Origin: an uncultured Bacteroidia bacterium
Lineage (GTDB): Bacteria > Bacteroidota > Bacteroidia > Bacteroidales > UBA932
Direction of reading: 5' to 3'
Length of the DNA: 64,000 nt
Assembly: GCA_902781705.1 (NCBI GenBank)
Contig: CACZKE010000004.1
Coordinates: 88,030-152,029 of the forward strand
Positions within the stretch are counted from its first letter, which is position 1. Each line of letters opens with the position of its first letter. The translations under genes were made by a program, and so were the position numbers. Shown here piece by piece: positions 1-8,662 of the stretch. The notes under the pieces were generated by a model. The model did no database searches, was not told the DNA's origin, and saw nothing but the letters and a program-made list of their open reading frames with translations.

Positions 1-227
1 CCCAGAAGGCCGTCCAGGACCTCGCGAAGGCCCAGGGCCTCGTTGCCGTCTTCGATTCCTCCAGCGCCCTGTACTTCGATGAGGCCGCCGTCGTGGACCT
101 CACTCCGGCCGCCCGCAAGGCCCTCGGCATCAAGGAAGGCCGTACCCTCGAGCAGCTCCAGCAGGAACTCCAGGCTGCCGCCCAGGCCGCTGCCCCCACC
201 GCTCCCGCCGCCGGTGCCACGAAGTAA
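1..227 (+). CDS. OmpH/Skp family periplasmic chaperone, C-terminal part
   Basis: The reading frame is open at the left edge and ends at TAA 225-227. It reads as the last ~74 residues of an OmpH/Skp protein. The visible signature is a VAVFDSSSALYF strand followed by a VVDLTPAARKALGI segment, which is typical of the end of the Skp fold. A Gln/Ala/Pro-rich tail (EQLQQELQAAAQ and then alternating Ala and Pro) follows. Skp-type chaperones hold unfolded outer-membrane proteins in the periplasm for delivery to the BAM complex. The start and signal peptide lie outside the window. A terminator follows directly, so this is the last gene of its transcript. Confidence 0.85.
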   Translation, partial: QKAVQDLAKAQGLVAVFDSSSALYFDEAAVVDLTPAARKALGIKEGRTLEQLQQELQAAAQAAAPTAPAAGATK

Positions 228-243
228 TCTGCATTCCGCTGAT

Positions 244-280
244 AAAAAAACTCCGACCCGTCCTGGGCCGGAGTTTTTTT
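244..280 (+). terminator. Rho-independent terminator after ompH-like gene
   Basis: The arms AAACTCCG-CCC and GGG-CGGAGTTT pair around a short loop, with A and T runs on either side. It sits 17 bases after the ompH-like stop and before the end of the convergent gdhA, so it may work in both directions. Confidence 0.8.
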
Positions 281-354
281 GTGCTCCTTGCATGGAAAGA
301 AAACAAAAACAGGTCGGCGTTGGCCGGCCTGTTTGAAGTGGAAGGGTTCGGATC

Positions 355-1698
355 TTAGATCGTTCCCTGCTCGAGCATGGCCTGGGCGACCTTCATGAAG
401 CCGGCGATGTTGGCGCCCTTCACGTAATCCACGGTGCCGTCCGGCTGGGTGCCGAACTTCACGCACTGCTCGTGGATGGACTTCATGATGAAGTGGAGTT
501 TGTCGTCGACCTCCTTGGCGTCCCAGGAAATGTGCTCCGCGTTCTGGGTCATTTCGAGACCGGAAGTGGCGACACCGCCCGCGTTCACGGCCTTGCCCGG
601 CGCGAAGAGGATTCCGTTGTGCTGGAAATAGTGGATGGCACCCGGCTGGCAGCCCATGTTGGAGACTTCGCAGCAGCACCAGCAGCCGTTGGCGGCCAGT
701 TCCTTCGCATCGTCCTCGGAAAGTTCATTCTGGAAGGCGCAGGGGAGGGCGATGTCCACAGGGATGGACCAGGCCTTCTTGCCTGCCGTGAAGAACGCCT
801 TGTCCGGGAACTTGGTGGCCATGTCTTCCACCAGGTTGCGGTTGGAGGCGCGCATGACGAGCATGTAGTCAATCATTTCCTTGGTGATGCCGTCCGGGAT
901 GTGGCAGACACCGTCCGGGCCGGAGATGGCGACGACCTTGGCGCCGAGTTCCGTGGCCTTGGTGGCGGCGCCCCAGGCGACGTTGCCGAAGCCGGAGAGG
1001 GCGACCTTCTTGCCCTTGATGTCCTTGCCCGCCTTCTGGAGGAGGTGCTGGGTGAAATAGAGGGCGCCGAAGCCGGTGGCTTCCGGACGGAGGATGGAAC
1101 CGCCCCAGGTGCCGCCCTTGCCGGTGAGGACACCGGTATTGTACTGGCGGGCCAGTTTCTTGTACATGCCATAGAGGTAGCCGATCTCACGGCCGCCCAC
1201 ACCCACGTCGCCGGCAGGGATGTCCTGGTCCGGACCGATGCAGTTCCAGAGTTCCAGCATGAAGGCCTGGCAGAAACGCATGATCTCGTCGTTGGACTTG
1301 CCCACGGGGTCGAAGTCGGAGCCGCCCTTGGCACCGCCCATCGGAAGGGTGGTCAGGGCGTTCTTGAAGGTCTGCTCGAAGCCGAGGAACTTGAGCATGG
1401 AAGGGGTGACCGCCCGGTGGAAGCGGAGGCCGCCCTTATAGGGACCGATGGCGCTGTTGAACTGGATGCGGTAGCCGAGGTTGGTCTGGACCTCGCCCTT
1501 GTCGTCCACCCAGGTGACGCGGAACGTGAAGATGCGGTCGGGTTCGACCATTCTCTCCACGATCTTCGCCTTCTCAAACTCCGGATGCTGGTTGTAGACC
1601 TCTTCGATGGATTCGAGGACTTCCTGCACGGCCTGAAGGTACTCTTTCTCGAGCGGGTACTTGGCCTGGAGCTTTGCCATGATGTCTTGTGTCTTCAT
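355..1698 (-). CDS. gdhA: NADP-type glutamate dehydrogenase
   Basis: It interconverts 2-oxoglutarate plus ammonia and glutamate, the main ammonia-assimilation step in many gut Bacteroidales. The 447 residues match the usual length of the hexameric bacterial enzyme. Visible motifs are the substrate-binding and catalytic region PMGGAKGGSDFDP, the PAGDVGVGGREIGYLYG segment and the Rossmann motif GFGNVAWGAATKATELGAK for the dinucleotide. The start is an ATG downstream of a Bacteroidetes-type promoter (CAAATTTA on the plus strand at 1760-1767). It is a single-gene transcript diverging from the hypothetical gene at 1875. NADP rather than NAD preference is inferred from overall similarity to the short 447-residue class. 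Confidence 0.96.
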   Translation of the reverse strand: MKTQDIMAKLQAKYPLEKEYLQAVQEVLESIEEVYNQHPEFEKAKIVERMVEPDRIFTFRVTWVDDKGEVQTNLGYRIQFNSAIGPYKGGLRFHRAVTPSMLKFLGFEQTFKNALTTLPMGGAKGGSDFDPVGKSNDEIMRFCQAFMLELWNCIGPDQDIPAGDVGVGGREIGYLYGMYKKLARQYNTGVLTGKGGTWGGSILRPEATGFGALYFTQHLLQKAGKDIKGKKVALSGFGNVAWGAATKATELGAKVVAISGPDGVCHIPDGITKEMIDYMLVMRASNRNLVEDMATKFPDKAFFTAGKKAWSIPVDIALPCAFQNELSEDDAKELAANGCWCCCEVSNMGCQPGAIHYFQHNGILFAPGKAVNAGGVATSGLEMTQNAEHISWDAKEVDDKLHFIMKSIHEQCVKFGTQPDGTVDYVKGANIAGFMKVAQAMLEQGTI

Positions 1699-1759
1699 GA
1701 TAAATGCTTTGTTTGGTGTTTTAGTTATGTGTTTAAAGTAGGCTATCCTAAATAGCGTA

Positions 1760-1854
1760 CAAATTTAACCAATAAAACGCAATTGGCAAATATTTTTGAA
1801 GCGAATGGAAAATGGACCGGGAACCGGACATTTCCGGGAAATATCGTATATTTG
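1760..1854. promoter_or_regulatory. Divergent promoters for gdhA and the 1875 gene
   Basis: On the minus strand TAAATTTG (1767-1760) is preceded by a TTTG about 19 bases upstream and serves gdhA. On the plus strand TATATTTG (1847-1854) lies 20 bases before the ATG at 1875. Both match the Bacteroidetes -7 consensus TAnnTTTG. Confidence 0.65.
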
Positions 1855-1874
1855 CGTCCTCAACGGAAAAACGC

Positions 1875-2408
1875 ATGAAAAAGGATTTCAAGGACAGGCT
1901 CGCCGCCTGTGTCAAGGACATCACCGGCGCCGAAGTGAAAGGCATCACCGTGAACGAGGAAGGAGGAAGCGTGAGCATCGTCCTCATCCCCGGCCGTGGC
2001 CACGCCCGGGTCTCTCTCTCCCAACTTCCCGACGTACTCAAGGTGGCCGACGTGGACGTCGCCGCCGGGGACATCACCATCTTCGGGGCGTATGACGCCG
2101 TCCGGGATTTCGTGGAATCCTGGAACCTGGAGCCCGACGACCCCCGGATCGGTCGTTTCGTGGACATCCTCCGCCGGGAGACCCGCGGGGAGGTCGCAAA
2201 CGTGGAGTTCCGCTCCGGCGAACTGCTCTACGAGCTTACGGTCAAGACGCTGGATTTCACGGCGCCCGAGTACGTGTATATCGAAGGTGTGGACTTCCGG
2301 AACCGGATCCTCTACTGCTACACCTTCGTGGAGGACATGAACGACATCGTGGAGACGGATTCCTTCTCCATCCTGGGATTCCCGTTCACGGGATCGGTCA
2401 AGAGTTAG
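1875..2408 (+). CDS. Hypothetical protein, 177 aa
   Basis: I do not recognise a family. The protein is soluble, with no signal peptide or membrane segment. It is acidic and mixed alpha/beta, beginning MKKDFKDRLAACVKDITGAE and ending in a FSILGFPF segment. An in-frame ATG at 1812 would lie upstream of the promoter element at 1847-1854, so the ATG at 1875 is preferred. The gene stands alone between gdhA (divergent) and the lipoprotein gene at 2588. Codon use and GC resemble the neighbours, so it is probably a resident lineage-specific gene. Confidence 0.75.
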   Translation: MKKDFKDRLAACVKDITGAEVKGITVNEEGGSVSIVLIPGRGHARVSLSQLPDVLKVADVDVAAGDITIFGAYDAVRDFVESWNLEPDDPRIGRFVDILRRETRGEVANVEFRSGELLYELTVKTLDFTAPEYVYIEGVDFRNRILYCYTFVEDMNDIVETDSFSILGFPFTGSVKS

Positions 2409-2587
2409 GAGAGAATCGGGCAAAACGGTATCTCTTTGCCCGAAAATATGTGAATACAAGGGAAATTCGGGCGGGAACGGGTGTTTCCGCCCGAATTCGC
2501 AACTGCCTTTTTTGTGCTTTATTTTCAAGGTAATTCCGAATAGAAATGTTACCTTTGTCGGATAAATTGGAATCAAAGACAAAAGAT

Positions 2588-4186
2588 ATGAAAAAACTGA
2601 CAGTCGCAGGGGTTCTCCTCGCCCTCGTCGCCGTCTCCTGCGGTCCGCACCGGACCAAGGCGGCGCGCCTCATGGAGAACTATGCCGTGGTGACGATCCC
2701 CGCTCCGGACCTTTCGGACATCACCGACAACGGAAAGGAGGTCCTGAACCTGTACCGCTTCGCCGCGGACGAGGTGGACAACATCTATTGGAAACAGAAT
2801 TACGGCGACAAGGCCGCCCTGCTGGGCTCCCTCACCGATCCTGCCGCCCGGCAGTATGCCGAGATCAACTACGGTCCCTGGGACCGGATCGATGGGAAAC
2901 CCTTCGTGGACGGGGTCGGCCCCAAGCCCGCCGGTGCCTGCTTCTATCCGGCGGACATGACCGCGGAGGAGTTCGCCGCCTTCGACGATTCCACCAAGAT
3001 GAGCCCCTACACGCTCGTCGTCCGGGACGGCGACGCCCTCAAGACCGTCTGGTACCATGAGGCCTACAAGGAGTCCATCGACAAGATCGCCGACTACCTG
3101 AAGGCCGCGGCCGACATCACCATCAAGCCCAGCGTCCGCGATTATCTCCTCAAGAAGATCGATGGTCTCCGCACGGACGATTACTACGAGAGCGAGAAGG
3201 CCTGGCTGGACATGACCGACAGCAAGATGGACCTGGTCCTGGGCCCGAACGAGGCCGTGGACGACGCCCTGTACGGGGTCAAGAACTCCTACGGCGCCTA
3301 TGTACTCCTGAAGAACCTCAAGCGCACGGAAGAACTCAATGCCCTCTCCGCCCGCCTGCCCGAGTTCCAGCAGATGCTCCCCGGCGATCCGGCCTACCAC
3401 CAGTTCGTCCCGGGCCGCGAGTCCGACATCTTCTCCTGCAACGTCATCTACTACGGCGGCTATACCAATGCCGGTTTCAAGGTGATCGCCATCAACTTCC
3501 CCTATGACGCGAAGGTCCAGGAAGAACTGGGCACCCGCACCATCCTGTTCGACAACATCATCCGCGAGAAGTTCAACCGCACCGTCTTCCCGGTGGGCAT
3601 GACCCTCTTCGAGGGCGCCTACCAGGCCCATCTGGACGCCAGCGCCTTCTACTGGAACATCGTCTTCCGCGAGATCGCGAAGGGCCTGGGCGTGAAGGAG
3701 ACGGTCAATGGCAAGGGTACGGTCGCCGAAGCCCTCGGGAACGAGGCCCTCGTCTTCGAGAAGGCCAAGTCCAACGTCCTGGGCACCTGGCTCTGTGCCA
3801 ATGAGGTCTCCGCGCACCACATCTCCGCCCTCATCCAGCGGGACGATGTCCTCGCGACCTTCATTGCCAATATCATCCGTTCCGCCCGTTTCGGCACGGC
3901 CGATCCGACGGGCGAGGCGAACATCGCCGTCTATAACTACCTGATGGAAAACGGCGCCATGACCCGTAAGGCCTCCGGCAAGTATTCCATCGACTATGAG
4001 AAGACGATGAAGGCCATCGAGACCCTGGGTGCCGAGATCCTCCGGATCCAGGCCCTCGGCGACGCCGATGCCGCCCGCGCCTTCGTGAAGAAATACAGCG
4101 TGGTGGGTCCCACCATCGAAGCCGACGTGGTTTCCCTCGGCCTGGAGGGCATCCCCGTGGACATCCGGTTCAAATACGAGAAATAA
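2588..4186 (+). CDS. M49 (dipeptidyl-peptidase III)-like lipoprotein without zinc ligands
   Basis: It starts with a lipoprotein signal peptide (lipobox AVSC at the end of a hydrophobic stretch), so it is probably anchored in the outer membrane or periplasm. By eye the C-terminal half aligns with the M49-type domain also found in plant Nudix hydrolase 3: a helix with HExxHG, an NGxxxTV segment, then an EEAKAD helix. Here the first motif reads FREIAKGLG (R361 and K365 where the two His belong, Glu362 kept) and the second FEKAKSN (K392 where the zinc-binding Glu belongs). It is probably a non-catalytic or metal-independent relative, perhaps a substrate-binding protein. A promoter element TACCTTTG lies at 2550-2557. 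A DASS transporter gene follows 12 bases downstream, suggesting joint transcription. The family call rests on motif positions only. Confidence 0.65.
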   Translation: MKKLTVAGVLLALVAVSCGPHRTKAARLMENYAVVTIPAPDLSDITDNGKEVLNLYRFAADEVDNIYWKQNYGDKAALLGSLTDPAARQYAEINYGPWDRIDGKPFVDGVGPKPAGACFYPADMTAEEFAAFDDSTKMSPYTLVVRDGDALKTVWYHEAYKESIDKIADYLKAAADITIKPSVRDYLLKKIDGLRTDDYYESEKAWLDMTDSKMDLVLGPNEAVDDALYGVKNSYGAYVLLKNLKRTEELNALSARLPEFQQMLPGDPAYHQFVPGRESDIFSCNVIYYGGYTNAGFKVIAINFPYDAKVQEELGTRTILFDNIIREKFNRTVFPVGMTLFEGAYQAHLDASAFYWNIVFREIAKGLGVKETVNGKGTVAEALGNEALVFEKAKSNVLGTWLCANEVSAHHISALIQRDDVLATFIANIIRSARFGTADPTGEANIAVYNYLMENGAMTRKASGKYSIDYEKTMKAIETLGAEILRIQALGDADAARAFVKKYSVVGPTIEADVVSLGLEGIPVDIRFKYEK

Positions 4187-4198
4187 AACGAATCTATA

Positions 4199-5644
4199 AT
4201 GGCTAGCAAGTTCAATTTCAAGTACTGCGTCGCCCTGCCGCTCGTACTGCTCATCACCATTTTCATCTGGGCCGTCCCGGTGTCCTTCTTCGGCATCGAA
4301 GCCCTGACCGTCGTCCAGCAGCGTGTGATCGCCCTGTTCGTATTCGCCGCCCTGATGTGGATCTTCGAGATCATCCCGAACTGGAGCACCTCGCTCCTGG
4401 TGATCGTCATCTCCCTCCTCACGGTTTCCAACAAGGGTATCGGCCTGTTCTGCGACCCGCAGTACGGCACCCTGGTCCCGTACGCCCGCATCATGTCTTC
4501 CATGGCGGATCCGGTGGTCATGCTGTTCCTGGGCGGTTTCGTCCTCGCCATCATGGCCGAACGCTACGGCCTGGACGTCACCCTGGCCCGTGCCCTCCTG
4601 AAACTCTTCGGCACCAAGCCGGAAGTGGTCCTGCTGGGCTTCCTGCTCATGATTTCCGTGTTCTCGATGTTCATGTCCAATACGGCTACCGCCGCGATGA
4701 TGCTCGCCCTTCTCACCCCGGTCCTTTCCAAACTTCCGGCCGATGACAGGGGTAAGGTGGGCCTCGCCCTCTCCATTCCGGTGGCCGCGAACCTCGGTGG
4801 TATCGGCACGCCGATCGGCACCCCACCGAATGCTACGGCGAAGGGCGCCCTGGAGCAGGCCGGCATCGACGTCTCCTTCGGCGAGTGGTGCGTACACATG
4901 ATTCCCTACGTGCTCATCATGATCCTCATCGCGTGGGTCCTCCTGCGTGTCTTCTTCCCCTTCAAGACCAAGAAACTCGTCCTGGAGATCCCCGAGAGCA
5001 AGCAGAAGAAGGACTGGAGACTGTATGTGGTCTGGATCACTTTCGTCGGCACGATCCTGCTCTGGGCCACGGAGCAGATCACCCATATCAACTCCAACAT
5101 CGTCGCCCTCATCCCGCTGGGCGTGTTCACCGCCACGGGCCTGTTCGGCAAGGAGGAAATCAAGGAAATCAACTGGAACGTCCTCTGGCTGGTCGCCGGT
5201 GGATTCTGCCTCGGATACTGCCTGCAGGACACCGGTCTTGCGAAGGTGCTGATCCAGGCGATCCCGTTCGGCAGCATGAAGGTGTGGGTGGTCCTGGTGG
5301 TCGCCGGCCTGGTGTGCTACCTCCTCTCGAACTTCATCTCCAACTCCGCCACCGCCGCGCTGCTCATCCCGATCCTCATCGTGGTTGCGAACGGCATGGC
5401 CGACCCCGAGGCCGCCAACAACGCGCAGTTCCTCGCCATGGGCGGTACCAGCGCCATGATCATCTTCATCGCGGTCTGTGCCTCCATCGCCATGCTGTTC
5501 CCGATTTCGACGCCGCCGAACGCCATCGCCTCCGCGACCGGCATGGTGGAGACCAAGGATATGACCAAGGTCGGCCTCATTATCGGCTTCATCGGTTTCG
5601 TCCTCGGCTACTTCTGGCTGACCAAGATCTTCCCGTTTGCTTAA
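4199..5644 (+). CDS. DASS family (SLC13) sodium/dicarboxylate symporter
   Basis: This is an inner-membrane transporter of the divalent anion:Na+ symporter family, which takes up succinate, fumarate, malate or related anions with sodium. The 481 residues hold about eleven to twelve hydrophobic segments. Both duplicated substrate-site motifs are visible: SNTATAAMM near residue 160 with GTPIGTPPNA near 205, and SNSATAALL near 381 with STPPNAIASATG near 440. The gene lies 12 bases after the M49-like lipoprotein and 16 before a porin gene, so the set 2588-8120 is probably one operon. The exact substrate cannot be read from the sequence. Di- or tricarboxylates are likeliest given the DcaP-like porin nearby. 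Confidence 0.93.
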   Translation: MASKFNFKYCVALPLVLLITIFIWAVPVSFFGIEALTVVQQRVIALFVFAALMWIFEIIPNWSTSLLVIVISLLTVSNKGIGLFCDPQYGTLVPYARIMSSMADPVVMLFLGGFVLAIMAERYGLDVTLARALLKLFGTKPEVVLLGFLLMISVFSMFMSNTATAAMMLALLTPVLSKLPADDRGKVGLALSIPVAANLGGIGTPIGTPPNATAKGALEQAGIDVSFGEWCVHMIPYVLIMILIAWVLLRVFFPFKTKKLVLEIPESKQKKDWRLYVVWITFVGTILLWATEQITHINSNIVALIPLGVFTATGLFGKEEIKEINWNVLWLVAGGFCLGYCLQDTGLAKVLIQAIPFGSMKVWVVLVVAGLVCYLLSNFISNSATAALLIPILIVVANGMADPEAANNAQFLAMGGTSAMIIFIAVCASIAMLFPISTPPNAIASATGMVETKDMTKVGLIIGFIGFVLGYFWLTKIFPFA

Positions 5645-5660
5645 TCCCCAGATAACCTAT

Positions 5661-6707
5661 ATGAAAAAGTCTATCGTTCTGTCCGCAGCCCTGATGCTCG
5701 TGCTCGGTTCCACCGCCTTCGCGCAGGAGAACCAGAAGCCGGTCTATGGCTATAAAGTGTCCGACTTCGTGAGCAAGCCCAAGGTGGGCGGCTACATCAT
5801 CGGCGGTTACAAATACAGCGACCAGGAAGGCGCCCACGGCGGTCCTGGCTTCAACTGCCGGCTGATCCGTCTGTATGTGGACGGCAGCATCTTCAACGAT
5901 TTCAAGTACCGCATCCAGTTCCAGGCCAACGGTACCAGCCCGCATGTGAAGGATTTCTACGTGGAATGGGCGAAGTACAAGGAGTTCTCCGTGAAACTGG
6001 GCCAGTTCAAGCGCGCTTTCACCTTCGAGAATCCGATGAACCCCTGGGATGTAGGCGTGGGCGACTTCTCTTTCCTGGTCCAGAAGATGGCCGGTATGGG
6101 TGACCGCCTCGGCGAAGCCAACATGGGCGGCCGTGACCAGGGTATCCAGGTCCAGGGCGACCTGATCCCGATGGCAAATGACTCGTACCGGCTGCTCCAT
6201 TACCAGTTGGGCCTGTATAACGGTCAGGGCATCAATCTGGCCGACGCCAACAAGTCGAAGGACATCATCGGCACCATCCAGTTCCAGCCCGTCAAGGGCC
6301 TGTATCTCGGTGCTTTCGGCTGGAAGGGAAACTGGGTCAATTCCTCCGGTACCACCCTCAAGCGTGAGCGTATCAGCGCCGGCCTCAAGTACGACGTCGA
6401 CAACTGGACGCTCCGTGCCGAGTACGCGACGGCCATCGCCGGTGAACAGGAGCAGAGCGGCGCCGCCGATGCCTTCTATGTCACCGCCGGCATCCCCGCG
6501 ACGGACTGGCTCAAGGTCTATCTCAAGTGGGACGAGTTCCGTGCCAAGGGCAATGCCGACAGCAGCCATGACATGTATTCCGCCTGCCTGAACTTCCGGC
6601 TTCACAAGAACCTGAATTTCCAGTTGGAGTACCGTCACCACAACAACCGGTTGCTGGGCGTTCCCCAGTTCAACGAACTCTGGTTCATGTCCTATATCCG
6701 CTTCTAG
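5661..6707 (+). CDS. Phosphate-selective porin O/P-like outer-membrane channel
   Basis: The signal peptide ends in STAFAQ, followed by a strand-rich mature part with alternating aromatic residues and a C-terminal strand ending MSYIRF (terminal Phe), the usual beta-barrel signature for BAM recognition. The RLYVDGSIFNDFKYRIQFQ and FYVEWAKYKEFSVKLGQFK segments are typical of the OprO/OprP superfamily. The start ATG at 5661 fits the signal peptide; an ATG 24 bases upstream does not. It lies directly after the DASS transporter and probably brings the same anionic substrate across the outer membrane. Phosphate selectivity itself is not supported by the context. Confidence 0.85.
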   Translation: MKKSIVLSAALMLVLGSTAFAQENQKPVYGYKVSDFVSKPKVGGYIIGGYKYSDQEGAHGGPGFNCRLIRLYVDGSIFNDFKYRIQFQANGTSPHVKDFYVEWAKYKEFSVKLGQFKRAFTFENPMNPWDVGVGDFSFLVQKMAGMGDRLGEANMGGRDQGIQVQGDLIPMANDSYRLLHYQLGLYNGQGINLADANKSKDIIGTIQFQPVKGLYLGAFGWKGNWVNSSGTTLKRERISAGLKYDVDNWTLRAEYATAIAGEQEQSGAADAFYVTAGIPATDWLKVYLKWDEFRAKGNADSSHDMYSACLNFRLHKNLNFQLEYRHHNNRLLGVPQFNELWFMSYIRF

Positions 6708-6731
6708 CGGTGTGAAACCGGGTCCATCGGT

Positions 6732-8120
6732 ATGAAAAAGATCCTCTTCTCCCTGCTTCTCGCAGCCCTTTCTTCGATGGGCCCGGCCTTGGTTTGCTCC
6801 GGCCAGGACGAAACGCCCTCCAAGGTCCGCCTCTATGGCTTCATCCGCAACTACCTGGTGTATGACTCCCATGAGGTCAATGCCGGTACCCAGGACCTGT
6901 ACTTCTACATGCCCAAGGACAGAAAGATGGAGTACGGTGTGGACTTGAATGCGGTTCCTTCGTTCCGGATGCTGGCGTTGACCTCCCGGTTGGGACTGGA
7001 CATTTCCGGTTACCGGATCGGGAACACCCGGGTGCGCGGCATCATCGAGGGCGACTTCTACTGCATGAGCGGTTCCACGGCGGCTTTCCGCCTGCGCCAG
7101 GCTTATGCCGGTATCTTGTGGGACAATCTCGTGTTGGGCGACCTCCTTCTCAATGTGGGACAGACCTGGCACCCGATGGCCGTGGACATGCCGCATGTCA
7201 CCAACCTGGAGACGGGCGCTCCTTTCAATCCGTTCAACCGGAGTCCCCAGATCATGGCCCATTGGACCGTCGGGAATTTCACCTGGACGGGCGGTATCCT
7301 GTATCCGATGCAGTACTTGCCCGTGGGACCGTCCTCGACGACGGGACCGGCCTGGAATGGCTTGCAGGAGAAGTATGAACCCACGACCACTTACGCGACG
7401 GTCAAGAGCGCCGATTTCGCCAAATACGGCCTGATTCCGGAAGTCTATCTCGGCATGTCCTATCAGCGGGGCGGATTCATGGGCAAGGCGGGGGTGAACC
7501 TGTTCTCCATCAAACCCGGCTGGGAAGCGCCGGACGTCCGGGTGCTGGACGAGTCGACTCGGGAACTTTCCTTCGATTACGGGAACCGTTCCGTCCTTCG
7601 GCGGGGGCGTCTTTTCGCTGTCTCGCCCTTCGTATTCCTTCAGTTTACGAGCGGCTCCTTCCAGGTAAGGGCCAAGAGTATCCTGGCCCAGGCGGGTGAG
7701 CACATGAACCTTCTCTCCGGTTATGGGGCTACTTTCAACTGGAAACGGCAGGCATTGACATATACGCCCATGCAGGACTGGGCCTCTTTCCTCTCCTTCC
7801 AAGTGGGTCGGAAGTTCCAGTTCATGACGATGCTGGGCTACATGCAGCAACTGGGTACCACCAAGTCCCTGTTCAATTACGAGATGAGTGACTACCGGAA
7901 CTCGATCTGGCTCAATACCGCGGCCGACAGCCACATCCAGCGGGCTTTCCGCGCCACGCCTACCATCGCCTACAACTTGGGAAAACTCACCTTTGCCATC
8001 GAGTACAATTGCACGGGCGCCTGGTTCGGCGAAGGGCTCCGCAACATCGGCGGTCTCTACACCACCGGCCACTGGGTCCTCAACCACCGCGTCGAACAGA
8101 TGGTGAAATTCTCCTTCTAA
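6732..8120 (+). CDS. DcaP-like outer-membrane porin
   Basis: The 462 residues begin with a signal peptide (MKKILFSLLLAALSSMGP, cleavage near CSGQ) and continue as a beta-barrel ending MVKFSF with a terminal Phe. The segments KVRLYGFIRNYLVYDS, RLRQAYAGI and LLLNVGQTWHPM resemble DcaP-type trimeric porins, which in Acinetobacter are linked to dicarboxylate uptake. Last gene of the presumed uptake operon, with a strong terminator 20 bases after its stop. Having two barrel proteins with one inner-membrane symporter suggests either two substrates or a hetero-functional pair. The DcaP assignment is by motif only. Confidence 0.7.
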   Translation: MKKILFSLLLAALSSMGPALVCSGQDETPSKVRLYGFIRNYLVYDSHEVNAGTQDLYFYMPKDRKMEYGVDLNAVPSFRMLALTSRLGLDISGYRIGNTRVRGIIEGDFYCMSGSTAAFRLRQAYAGILWDNLVLGDLLLNVGQTWHPMAVDMPHVTNLETGAPFNPFNRSPQIMAHWTVGNFTWTGGILYPMQYLPVGPSSTTGPAWNGLQEKYEPTTTYATVKSADFAKYGLIPEVYLGMSYQRGGFMGKAGVNLFSIKPGWEAPDVRVLDESTRELSFDYGNRSVLRRGRLFAVSPFVFLQFTSGSFQVRAKSILAQAGEHMNLLSGYGATFNWKRQALTYTPMQDWASFLSFQVGRKFQFMTMLGYMQQLGTTKSLFNYEMSDYRNSIWLNTAADSHIQRAFRATPTIAYNLGKLTFAIEYNCTGAWFGEGLRNIGGLYTTGHWVLNHRVEQMVKFSF

Positions 8121-8140
8121 AAGAATGAATCAACGATAAG

Positions 8141-8169
8141 GAGGCTGACTTTCGAGTCAGCCTCTTTTT
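8141..8169 (+). terminator. Terminator of the uptake operon
   Basis: A perfect hairpin GAGGCTGACT / AGTCAGCCTC with a tetraloop-sized loop and a run of five T. It ends the transcript of the porin gene. Confidence 0.85.
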
Positions 8170-8172
8170 ATG

Positions 8173-8334
8173 GGTCCGGGTATGGGGTGTCCGGGGGACT
8201 CCGTTCCGCTACGCTCCACTCCGGCCCCTCCCAACGTCTCCTGCGTCCCGCTGCGCGGAACTTGTATCCGTCGGGCCCCTCCCCCTATATTTGTCCGGGG
8301 GTGGACAAACCCCCGGACACCCCATACCCAGACC
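8173..8334 (+). repeat. Palindromic MITE-like element, copy A
   Basis: The ends form a 25-base terminal inverted repeat (8173-8197 with 8310-8334) with one mismatch; the inner 20 bases pair perfectly. Inside are GC-rich segments that match copy B in reverse orientation and a second small hairpin (GTCCGGGGG with CCCCCGGAC) near 8293-8318. No protein is encoded. The size (162 bp) and structure suggest a non-autonomous mobile element or large REP-type repeat. Confidence 0.7.
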
Positions 8335-8400
8335 TGAATCTATAAGACAACATTTGTTGTTTTTATTTAAACAGATAGTTTATTGTAATACAGTCGATTA

Positions 8401-8577
8401 GAGGAGTCCGGGGACACCATCCCGGAGGCGTGTCCACCCCCGGACACGGTCAGGGGGAGGGGCCCGCCAGCTACAAGTTATTTGCGCAGCAAATGACGCA
8501 GGAGATGGTGGGAGGGGCCGGAGCGGAGCGCGTCAGCGCGGAGCGGAGTCCTCCGGGATGGTGTTCCCGGACTCCTC
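8401..8577 (-). repeat. Palindromic MITE-like element, copy B (inverted)
   Basis: The terminal inverted repeat is 28 bases (8401-8428 with 8550-8577), 27 of them pairing. Its interior read on the minus strand follows copy A closely: ...CTCCGGCCCCTCCCA, then CTCCTGCGTC, AACTTGTA and GGGCCCCTCCCCC in the same order. The two copies face each other across 66 bases of AT-rich DNA that contains no gene. Confidence 0.7.
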
Positions 8578-8599
8578 GAACTCATCATTATTCAATGAA

Positions 8600-8640
8600 A
8601 CAGGATGACCTTGAGTCGATGGACTGTCCGGTCATCCTGT
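8600..8640 (-). terminator. Terminator of the M23/LysM gene
   Basis: The 11-base arms ACAGGATGACC and GGTCATCCTGT pair perfectly around a 19-base loop. The hairpin is 22 bases past the stop of the minus-strand M23 gene. It has only a short T run on that strand, so efficiency is uncertain. Confidence 0.55.
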
Positions 8641-8662
8641 CGTTCTGTCCGGGTATGGGAGC

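Noticed and set aside
472-1755. Plus-strand open frame of 427 codons opposite gdhA
   Set aside because: Shadow of gdhA; the glutamate dehydrogenase motifs decide the strand.
1812-1874. N-terminal extension of the 1875 gene
   Set aside because: It would place the start upstream of the promoter element at 1847-1854.
2573-5086. Minus-strand open frame of 837 codons opposite the M49-like lipoprotein and the DASS transporter
   Set aside because: Antisense shadow; no domain, no promoter.
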